This document shows positions 1 to 5,524 of a stretch of DNA of 5,524 bases, one piece after another. The notes below the pieces were generated by a model. It had not been told where the DNA came from and ran no database searches. It saw only the letters and a program-made list of their open reading frames with translations. Source of the DNA: Burkholderiales bacterium (GTDB lineage Bacteria; Pseudomonadota; Gammaproteobacteria; Burkholderiales; Burkholderiaceae_D); NCBI GenBank assembly GCA_028868455.1, contig JAGWUK010000242.1:1-5524 (forward strand), read 5' to 3'. The translations under genes were made by a program, and so were the position numbers. Every line of letters starts with the position of its first letter. Position 1 is the first letter of the stretch.

Positions 1-2031
1 CCAGGATGACGAAATGCGTGCCAGACCACCTTCGCGCACGCCAAACAGCAATGCGTCTTGCGGATGCATATCTACAAACGACTCGGCAACATGATCGGCC
101 AACTTGGGCGACTTGCCCGTACGCGTCATGGTATGCCACTGGTCGCGCACGCGTCCCGTATTCAAGGTCAGCGGAAAATCTTCGTCCGGCGCATGAGCTG
201 GCGCTCTGGGCGGTGTTGCGATGAAACGCGCGCGGCCATCAGCATGGACAAAATGACCGTCGCCAAACAGGCGTTGCTGGCCACGTCCAGTGCCGCCAAC
301 AGTGCGGGAAACCGGCCACTGTATCGGTTGCAAAGTATCGAACTCCGCCTTGTCCAAGCCAGTCAGACCAGTCAGATTGAACACGCGTGGAATGTCGCCT
401 GTCGTCGTTGCGTCCGAGGGCACAATCGAGTCGTTGCGAAACGCACTTAAACGCGCATGCTCATCAAACACCTCGTGCACCGCTTGATAATTAAAGCCTT
501 CAAAGCCCATGCGCTGTGCGACGTCGCATAACATTTTCCAATCGGCGCGCGCTTCGCCGGGCGGCGCCAGGAATGCGCGCTGGCGCGAAATGCGCCGTTC
601 GGAATTGGTCACGGTGCCGTCTTTCTCACCCCAGCCCAGCGCTGGTAACAGCACATCGGCAAAAGCATTGGTATCGGTTTTTTCGACAATATCGGAGACC
701 ACCACCAGTTCGCATTTTTGCAGCGCACGCTGTACCTGATCGGCATCCGGCAGACTGACGACAGGGTTTGTCGCGATGATCCAGACAGCCTTGATGCGTC
801 CCTGCTCAATCGCCTGAAACAAATCGACGGCTTTTAAACCCGGTTTGTCGGCAATGCGCGGCGCATTCCAGAAAGTTTGCACAATGTCGCGATGCGCCGG
901 ATTTTCCAGTTCCATGTGGGCTGCCAGCATGTTGGCGAGTCCGCCGACTTCGCGCCCGCCCATGGCGTTTGGCTGACCGGTGATAGAAAACGGCCCCATT
1001 CCCGGATGGCCGATACGCCCGGTGAGCAAGTGACAGTTGATAATGCTATTGGCCTTGTCGGTACCAGCTGACGATTGATTCACACCCTGTGAAAAAGCCG
1101 TAATCACTTTTTCTGTATCGCTAAACAACTGGTAAAACGTCAGCAAATCCTGCACATCGACCTTGCAGATTTTAGCGACATTCAACGGATCGGCGCTGCT
1201 GGCCTCGGCCGCTGCCAATGCAGCATCCACGCCATGCGTGTGCGCATCGACAAAGCTGCTGGCGATGCTGCCGTTGCGTGACAGATAATGCAGCAAGCCA
1301 TTAAACAGCCAGACGTCGGTGCCTGCCTTGACCGGCAAATGCATATCGGCCAACTCGCAGGTCGCGGTACGGCGCGGGTCGATCACGACCAGCTTCATGG
1401 CAGGTCGTGCTTCCCTGGCCTTGGCGATGCGCTGGAACAAAATAGGATGGCACCACGCGGCATTCGAACCGACCAGGACCACCAGATCGGCCTGCTCCAG
1501 ATCGTCGTAGCATACTGGCACCAGATCAGCGCCGAATGCACGTTTATGGGCGGCAACCGCAGACGACATACACAATCTTGAATTGGTGTCGATATTGGCG
1601 CTGCCGATAAAGCCTTTCATCAGCTTATTGGCGACGTAATAGTCTTCGGTCAGCAACTGGCCGGACACATACAATGCCACGGCATCCCGACCATGGCGCT
1701 CAATAATATCGCTCAGCCCCTGCGCAACTTTATCCAGCGCCTGATCCCAGCTACTTCTTTGCATGGTGCCCGATGCGCCTTTTGTGCCGTTTGTACCTTT
1801 TGCGCCATCGCGAATTTGTGGGTACAGCAGACGGCCATCCAGCGCGATGGTTTCGTCCAATGCCGAGCCCTTGACGCATAAGCGACCTGCGTTAGCAGGG
1901 TGTTGCGTATCGCCGGCAACGCCGATTTTCCCGTCTGCATGCAATGTGGCGCGTACGCCGCAACCGACACCGCAATAAGGACAGGTCGTCAAGACACTGT
2001 TAGCGGTTGCTGGGGAAAGGGAGAGGTTCAT
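1..2031 (-). CDS. nasA: Assimilatory nitrate reductase, large (catalytic) subunit, 3'-truncated by window edge
   Basis: Reduces nitrate to nitrite in the cytoplasm with a Mo-bis-MGD cofactor and a [4Fe-4S] cluster. I translated the frame by hand: 677 codons run without a stop from the ATG at 2031 to base 1. Assimilatory enzymes of this family are roughly 850-930 residues, so about 200 C-terminal residues are missing. The N-terminal cluster motif is C17-x2-C20-x3-C24-x27-C52. The segment SANIDTNSRLCMSSA (144-158) carries the expected Mo-ligating Cys154. Other family blocks are VGSNAAWCHP (187-196), DPRRTATC (218-225), NQSSAGTDKAN (318-328) and GRIGHPGMGPFS (338-349). The molybdopterin-dinucleotide-binding domain begins near 618, with NTGRVRDQWHTMTRTG at 624-639. 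No twin-arginine signal precedes the cluster, which argues for a cytoplasmic Nas enzyme over periplasmic NapA. Start choice: AGGAA sits 6 nt before the ATG, and the cluster begins 17 residues in. An unusual Gly-rich tripeptide repeat occupies residues 75-89. It is the last visible gene of the operon, 13 nt after the oxidoreductase. Confidence in family is very high. Confidence 0.96.
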   Translation of the reverse strand, partial: MNLSLSPATANSVLTTCPYCGVGCGVRATLHADGKIGVAGDTQHPANAGRLCVKGSALDETIALDGRLLYPQIRDGAKGTNGTKGASGTMQRSSWDQALDKVAQGLSDIIERHGRDAVALYVSGQLLTEDYYVANKLMKGFIGSANIDTNSRLCMSSAVAAHKRAFGADLVPVCYDDLEQADLVVLVGSNAAWCHPILFQRIAKAREARPAMKLVVIDPRRTATCELADMHLPVKAGTDVWLFNGLLHYLSRNGSIASSFVDAHTHGVDAALAAAEASSADPLNVAKICKVDVQDLLTFYQLFSDTEKVITAFSQGVNQSSAGTDKANSIINCHLLTGRIGHPGMGPFSITGQPNAMGGREVGGLANMLAAHMELENPAHRDIVQTFWNAPRIADKPGLKAVDLFQAIEQGRIKAVWIIATNPVVSLPDADQVQRALQKCELVVVSDIVEKTDTNAFADVLLPALGWGEKDGTVTNSERRISRQRAFLAPPGEARADWKMLCDVAQRMGFEGFNYQAVHEVFDEHARLSAFRNDSIVPSDATTTGDIPRVFNLTGLTGLDKAEFDTLQPIQWPVSRTVGGTGRGQQRLFGDGHFVHADGRARFIATPPRAPAHAPDEDFPLTLNTGRVRDQWHTMTRTGKSPKLADHVAESFVDMHPQDALLFGVREGGLARISSSW
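1765..1809 (-). repeat. Five imperfect 9-bp tandem units inside nasA encoding an X-Gly-(Ala/Thr) repeat
   Basis: Read in the nasA frame, five consecutive 9-base units encode Asp-Gly-Ala, Lys-Gly-Thr, Asn-Gly-Thr, Lys-Gly-Ala and Ser-Gly-Thr (residues 75-89). On the plus strand the units are ggtgcccga, tgcgccttt, tgtgccgtt, tgtaccttt and tgcgccatc. The reading frame is kept. The repeat falls between the block ending LLYPQIR and the block starting SSWDQALD. From memory, relatives have a short, variable, non-repetitive linker there, so this is probably a surface-loop expansion by replication slippage. The units have diverged, so the expansion is not recent. Confidence 0.7.
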
Positions 2032-2037
2032 ATTGAT

Positions 2038-2042
2038 TTCCT
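2038..2042 (-). promoter_or_regulatory. Ribosome binding site of nasA
   Basis: AGGAA on the minus strand, 6 nt upstream of the ATG at 2031. It lies within the 13-nt gap after the stop codon of the preceding oxidoreductase gene (TGA at 2045-2047). It supports 2031 as the nasA start. Confidence 0.75.
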
Positions 2043-2044
2043 GT

Positions 2045-3283
2045 TCAGGCTGCCCGCACGCAAAGCGCCTGTCCAAAAAGTAATTGATTGCGCAACGAGG
2101 CAATATCTGCCCGCTTTTGTATCAGTTCAAAATACCACGGACCGTCTTTCACGTCACCATACAAAACGGCGCCGATCAGCTGATTGTCCTTGAGTACCAG
2201 GCGTTTATAAATTCCACGGCGCGGATCGCGCATCACCAGATCTTCGCTGCCGTCACCACCGACGAAGTCGCCCGCAGAATACAGATCAACGCCCGTTACC
2301 TTGAGTTTGGTCGCCGTCGCCTGCTGCACATAACGCCGGTGGCCAGCACCGGCCAGATGCGCACCGCACACGCGTGCCTGATCCCAGATCGGCGCGACCA
2401 GACCGAAAGTTGCCATTCTGTGCTGCACGCATTCGCCAACGGCATAGATACGCGGATCATAGGTTTGCAGGGTATCGTCGACCACAATTGCGCGTTCGCA
2501 ATGCAAACCCGCCTGTTGCGCCAACGCGATATTCGGACGCACGCCAACGGTCATCACGACCAGATCGGCGGGAATTTCACTGCCGTCTTTAAAACGCACA
2601 GCGGTCACGCGTTCTTCGCCGACGATTTCACTGGTGCTGGCTTCGAGCAAAAAACGCATGCCTTTTTGTTCCAGCGTCTTTTTGAGCAACACAGCTGCCG
2701 CTTTATCCAGTTGCCGCTCCATCAAACTATCGCAGACATGCACGACGGTGACATCCATGCCCTGCCGCATTAAGCCATTCGCGGCCTCCAGGCCGAGCAG
2801 GCCGCCGCCGATCACGACGGCATGACGATGATTGCGCGCGGCTTCCAGCATGCTTTCCACATCCTGAATATCGCGAAAAGCCAGCACTCCCGGCAATTGA
2901 TGTCCAGGGACAGGAATGATGAAAGGCGTGGAACCGGTCGCCAGCAAAAGACGATCATAAGCAACTTCAACGCCGGCACGCGAACGTACGATGCGCCGGC
3001 GACGGTCGATTTCCACGACTGGATCACCTGCGTGCAAAGTGATCCTGTTTTGCGCATACCATTCGCGCGTATGCAGCATGATGTCATCCACCTGCTTGTC
3101 GCCAGCCAGCACCGGCGACAAGAGAATGCGATTGTAATTGCCATGCGGCTCGGCACCAAACACCGTGATGTCGTATAGATCGGGCGCCAGTTTTTGCAGT
3201 TCTTCGACCGTGCGCATACCGGCCATACCATTACCGATAACGACCAGCGAAGGCTTCGCTTTTTTACCAAAGAGCGTCGTCAT
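2045..3283 (-). CDS. FAD/NAD(P)H-dependent oxidoreductase, probable electron-transfer subunit of assimilatory nitrate reductase (NasB-like)
   Basis: A 412-residue flavoprotein of the pyridine nucleotide-disulfide oxidoreductase fold, related to the N-terminal part of NirB. Its likely job is to pass NAD(P)H electrons to NasA, which follows 13 nt downstream. An FAD-binding GxGxxG motif lies at 17-22 (GNGMAG) after a beta strand. ATGSTP is at 115-120. A second, NAD(P)H-binding GGGLLG motif is at 159-164. The second FAD contact, YAVGEC, is at 280-285. Residues about 325-395 resemble the small C-terminal domain that follows this fold in NirB and rubredoxin reductases (TGVDLYSAGD, then RGIYKRLVL). 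Five cysteines (184, 262, 285, 306, 408) are scattered with no CxC or CxxC pair, so no Fe-S cluster is evident. The ATG at 3283 overlaps the nirD stop as ATGA. It puts the FAD motif near the N-terminus as usual; an ATG 25 codons earlier would add sequence lying over nirD. The symbol is left blank because names conflict: nasB in Bacillus, nasC for the Klebsiella counterpart. The role is inferred from family and context. Confidence 0.9.
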   Translation of the reverse strand: MTTLFGKKAKPSLVVIGNGMAGMRTVEELQKLAPDLYDITVFGAEPHGNYNRILLSPVLAGDKQVDDIMLHTREWYAQNRITLHAGDPVVEIDRRRRIVRSRAGVEVAYDRLLLATGSTPFIIPVPGHQLPGVLAFRDIQDVESMLEAARNHRHAVVIGGGLLGLEAANGLMRQGMDVTVVHVCDSLMERQLDKAAAVLLKKTLEQKGMRFLLEASTSEIVGEERVTAVRFKDGSEIPADLVVMTVGVRPNIALAQQAGLHCERAIVVDDTLQTYDPRIYAVGECVQHRMATFGLVAPIWDQARVCGAHLAGAGHRRYVQQATATKLKVTGVDLYSAGDFVGGDGSEDLVMRDPRRGIYKRLVLKDNQLIGAVLYGDVKDGPWYFELIQKRADIASLRNQLLFGQALCVRAA

Positions 3284-3627
3284 ATGCCGACCCAGACCTG
3301 TTCGTTGGCGATGCGTGCCGGATAGGCGTTGATCGAATTTTCCGGCGCTTCCAGGCATTCGCCGGTTTGCAGATCGAAATGCTGCTTGTAAATCGGCGAG
3401 GCCACCACGATGCGCTCGCCCAGATTGCCGACCAAGCCACGCGACAACACCGCAGCGTCGGAATTGGGGTCGAAATTATGGATGGCAAACACGCGGTGTT
3501 CGTCGTCAACGACGTGGAAAACAGCAATTTGCTCGCCATTGATCAGCGCACACACGCCGGTATTCGGCATGATCTCGGTCAGCTTGCAAACCGGAATCCA
3601 GTTCATTCTTTGGTGATCGCTATGCAT
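3280..3627 (-). CDS. nirD: Nitrite reductase (NADH) small subunit NirD
   Basis: Small partner of NirB in cytoplasmic NADH-dependent reduction of nitrite to ammonium. The product is 115 residues, close to the usual 105-115. It has a Rieske-like fold without the cluster ligands. Where a Rieske protein has its C-x-H box, this one reads AIHNFDP (48-54). The second box is replaced by SPIYKQHFDL (77-86). Both are typical of NirD, which binds no cluster. The opening NWIPVCKL (9-16) is also typical. Start choice: AAGGGA lies 6 nt before the ATG at 3627. An ATG seven codons later (3606) would give 108 residues but has no clear ribosome binding site, although its length also fits the family. The gene lies 58 nt after nirB. 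Its TGA overlaps the next gene's ATG by four bases, suggesting translational coupling. Confidence 0.94.
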   Translation of the reverse strand: MHSDHQRMNWIPVCKLTEIMPNTGVCALINGEQIAVFHVVDDEHRVFAIHNFDPNSDAAVLSRGLVGNLGERIVVASPIYKQHFDLQTGECLEAPENSINAYPARIANEQVWVGI

Positions 3628-3633
3628 TTTCTT

Positions 3634-3639
3634 TCCCTT
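3634..3639 (-). promoter_or_regulatory. Ribosome binding site of nirD
   Basis: AAGGGA on the minus strand, 6 nt (AAGAAA) before the ATG at 3627. It decides between three in-frame ATGs at 3681, 3627 and 3606; the other two have no comparable purine-rich site. Confidence 0.65.
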
Positions 3640-3640
3640 G

Positions 3641-3655
3641 GCGCCAGCATGGCGC
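3641..3655 (-). other. Short perfect hairpin in the nirB-nirD gap
   Basis: On the minus strand GCGCCA-TGC-TGGCGC forms a 6-bp GC-rich stem with a 3-nt loop. It lies in the only sizeable intergenic gap (3628-3685) and ends one base before the nirD ribosome binding site. No run of T follows, so it is not a standard intrinsic terminator. It could tune nirD translation or mRNA stability, or occur by chance. The role is inference only. Confidence 0.3.
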
Positions 3656-3685
3656 GCATCAATTTCAATTACTGGCAACATTCGC

Positions 3686-5524
3686 TCAGACGGTCTCGGC
3701 AGCGATGGGAATCACGACCCGCTTTTTTTCAGCCGGCGTCGCCGGGCGAATCTGGCCGCGCTCCTGCATGAACACGACATTCTGATCGGCGACATCGCTA
3801 TTGATGAAATGGCGGAAGCGTTGACGTGTTTCGGGATCGGTCACGGCTTTTTTCCATTCGCATTCATAGGTATCGACAACATGCTGCATCTCGCTTTCCA
3901 GCTCCGCTGCTAACGCCAGTTTGTCCTGGACGATGACCTCTTTCAGGTAATCCAGTCCGCCTTCGAGATTGTCGCGCCAGACGCTGGTGCGTTGCAGGCG
4001 ATCGGCGGTGCGCACGTAGAACATCAGGAAACGGTCGATGTAGCGTATCAGCGTGGTTTTATCCAGATCGGCTGCCAGCAGCTCGGCGTGGCGCGGTTTC
4101 ATACCGCCATTGCCGCAAACGTACAGGTTCCAGCCTTTTTCAGTCGCGATCACGCCGACGTCCTTGCTTTGCGCTTCGGCACATTCACGCGTACAGCCAG
4201 AGACGGCGAACTTGATTTTGTGTGGAGAACGCAGTCCCTTGTAGCGGTTTTCCAGCGCGATCGCCAGCCCCATGCTGTCGTCCACGCCGTAGCGGCACCA
4301 GGTCGAACCGACGCAGGATTTCACTGTGCGCAAAGACTTGCCATAAGCGTGACCGGATTCAAAACCGGCGGCGATCAGCTCTTCCCAGATTGGCGGCAAT
4401 TGCTCGACCCGCGCGCCAAACAGATCGACGCGCTGTCCACCGGTGATCTTGGTATACAGGCCGTATTTTTTGGCGACTTTGCCGATCGCGATCAATCCTT
4501 CCGCAGTGACCTCACCGCCCGGCATGCGCGGCACGACGGAATAGGTACCATCTTTCTGGATATTGCCGAGAAAATAGTCATTCGTATCCTGCAGGCTGGC
4601 ATGTTCTTTTTTCAGGACGAAATCGTTCCAGCACGACGCCAGAATGCTGGCGGCCAGTGGCTTGCAAATATCGCAGCCCAGACCTTTGCCATGTTGTGCC
4701 AGCAAGGCATCAAATGTCTTGATCTGGCCAACGCGCACCAGGTGGTACAACTCCTGACGCGAGTAGGAAAAATGTTCGCAGACATGGTTGTTGACGGCCA
4801 TGCCCTGCTTCTTCATTTCAGCCTTCATGATCTGCGTCACCAGCGGCACGCAACCGCCGCAGGCCGTACCCGCTTTGGTGCAGCTTTTCAAGGCGCCGAT
4901 GCTGGTCGCGCCATCGCCGACTGCCGCGCACAGATCGCCTTTGGAGACATTGTTGCACGAGCAGATTTGCGCTGCGGCGGGCAAGGCATCGACGCCAAGA
5001 CCCGGCTTACTTTTGCCGTCGGCTTGCGGCAGGATTAAGAATTCCGGCGATTCTGGCAATTCGATGCGATTCAACATCATTTGCAGCAGCGTGCCATATT
5101 CGCTGGCGTCACCAACCATGACGCCGCCGAGCAGGTATTTGCCGCATTCCGATACCACGATTTTTTTGTAAATCTGTTTGCGCTCGTCGGTGAACTGGTA
5201 AGAGCGACTGCCTGCTTCCTTGCCGTGCGGATCGCCGATACTGGCGACATCAACGCCCATCAGCTTGAGCTTGGTGCTCATGTCTGCACCGGTAAATTCC
5301 GGCACCGCTGCGCTGCTGCGGATGTCGTCTTGCGCCAGCACATGCTGGGCAGCGATGCGCGCCATATCGTAACCAGGCGCCACCAGTCCATAGATTTTGC
5401 CTTCCCATAATGCGCATTCACCAATCGCATAAATATCCGGATCGGAACTGCGGCAGTGGTTGTCAATCGCAATGCCGCCGCGCGCACCGACCTGCAGTCC
5501 ACTATCGCGCGCCAGCTCGTCGCG
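3686..5524 (-). CDS. nirB: Nitrite reductase (NADH) large subunit NirB, 5'-truncated by window edge
   Basis: Catalytic subunit that reduces nitrite to ammonium with NADH in the cytoplasm. The visible 612 residues are open to base 5524. Family members have about 810-850 residues, so some 200-240 N-terminal residues, including the first FAD motif, lie outside. In fragment numbering (1 at base 5524), the end of the FAD/NAD domain carries GLQVGARGGIAID (9-21) and DPDIYAIGEC (27-36). A small NirB-type domain follows at about 82-157. A BFD-like [2Fe-2S] domain has C188-x-C190-x31-C222-x2-C225. A second BFD-like domain has only C249 followed by C284-x2-C287, with His at 247 where the first Cys of a CxC pair would be. 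The ferredoxin-like half of the nitrite/sulfite reductase core spans about 320-395. The sirohaem/[4Fe-4S] site is C404-x5-C410-x33-C444-x3-C448, within CVGSTWC and GCTREC. Sulfite reductase CysI is excluded by the FAD and BFD modules and the following nirD. Bases 5383-5381 read GTG but are an internal Val. It is the first visible gene of the operon, 58 nt before nirD. Confidence 0.97.
   Translation of the reverse strand, partial: RDELARDSGLQVGARGGIAIDNHCRSSDPDIYAIGECALWEGKIYGLVAPGYDMARIAAQHVLAQDDIRSSAAVPEFTGADMSTKLKLMGVDVASIGDPHGKEAGSRSYQFTDERKQIYKKIVVSECGKYLLGGVMVGDASEYGTLLQMMLNRIELPESPEFLILPQADGKSKPGLGVDALPAAAQICSCNNVSKGDLCAAVGDGATSIGALKSCTKAGTACGGCVPLVTQIMKAEMKKQGMAVNNHVCEHFSYSRQELYHLVRVGQIKTFDALLAQHGKGLGCDICKPLAASILASCWNDFVLKKEHASLQDTNDYFLGNIQKDGTYSVVPRMPGGEVTAEGLIAIGKVAKKYGLYTKITGGQRVDLFGARVEQLPPIWEELIAAGFESGHAYGKSLRTVKSCVGSTWCRYGVDDSMGLAIALENRYKGLRSPHKIKFAVSGCTRECAEAQSKDVGVIATEKGWNLYVCGNGGMKPRHAELLAADLDKTTLIRYIDRFLMFYVRTADRLQRTSVWRDNLEGGLDYLKEVIVQDKLALAAELESEMQHVVDTYECEWKKAVTDPETRQRFRHFINSDVADQNVVFMQERGQIRPATPAEKKRVVIPIAAETV

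Noticed and set aside
1..2031. Periplasmic NapA, or a broken nasA
   Set aside because: There is no twin-arginine signal and the neighbours are nirBD. Reading all 677 codons by hand found no stop and no loss of conserved blocks, so the gene is cut only by the window edge.
2084..2773. 229-codon open frame on the plus strand opposite the oxidoreductase
   Set aside because: It has the same codon-register mirror relation to the real gene and no recognisable motif.
2045..3358. Longer oxidoreductase from an ATG at 3358
   Set aside because: The extra 25 residues overlap the conserved nirD C-terminus in another frame, and the FAD motif normally lies within about 20 residues of the start, as it does from 3283.
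3280..3681. Longer nirD from an ATG at 3681, 4 nt after the nirB stop
   Set aside because: The 18 extra residues do not look like NirD, would be encoded through the hairpin region and lack a clear ribosome binding site; AAGGGA supports 3627.
3992..5038. 348-codon open frame on the plus strand opposite nirB
   Set aside because: It lies in the same triplet register as nirB on the opposite strand. There a stop appears only where nirB uses TTA, CTA or TCA, which are rare in this gene. The product has no recognisable motif, while nirB in the same bases carries complete cofactor motifs.
3686..5383. GTG at 5383 as the start of nirB
   Set aside because: The frame stays open upstream to base 5524 and encodes conserved NirB sequence (GGIAID, DPDIYAIGEC), so this GTG is an internal valine.
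1..5524. Mobile elements, CRISPR, RNA genes or a novel defence-type system
   Set aside because: More than 98% of the window is explained by four recognisable metabolic genes, leaving only 71 intergenic bases. I saw no inverted-repeat ends, transposase or spaced direct repeats.

Overview
The window is a solid block of minus-strand genes for assimilatory nitrate and nitrite reduction. Read in the direction of transcription, from high to low coordinates, it holds nirB (5' end cut off at base 5524), nirD, a stand-alone FAD/NAD(P)H oxidoreductase of the NasB/NirB N-terminal type, and nasA (3' end cut off at base 1). Only 71 bases lie between genes: 58 between nirB and nirD and 13 between the oxidoreductase and nasA. 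The nirD and oxidoreductase genes overlap by four bases. This spacing indicates one co-transcribed, translationally coupled operon. Its promoter should lie above base 5524 and its terminator below base 1, so neither is visible here. I saw no RNA gene, mobile element, CRISPR array or att site.

How the genes work together: NasA, a cytoplasmic Mo-bis-MGD/[4Fe-4S] enzyme, reduces nitrate to nitrite. The FAD/NAD(P)H oxidoreductase is the likely source of its electrons. NirBD, a sirohaem/[4Fe-4S]/[2Fe-2S]/FAD enzyme, takes nitrite on to ammonium with NADH. Nothing in the visible proteins suggests export: NasA has no twin-arginine signal and its cysteine motif begins at residue 17. This fits nitrogen assimilation rather than respiratory or periplasmic (Nap) nitrate reduction.

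The moderate GC content, the gene order and the protein character suggest a betaproteobacterium, perhaps of the Oxalobacteraceae/Burkholderiales. This is recognition from memory, not a search, and the genus is open.

I found no evidence of an undescribed system. The points most worth a second look are a 9-bp tandem repeat inside nasA that encodes a Gly-rich tripeptide repeat, the absence of any recognisable Fe-S motif in the electron-transfer subunit, and a small perfect hairpin just ahead of the nirD ribosome binding site.
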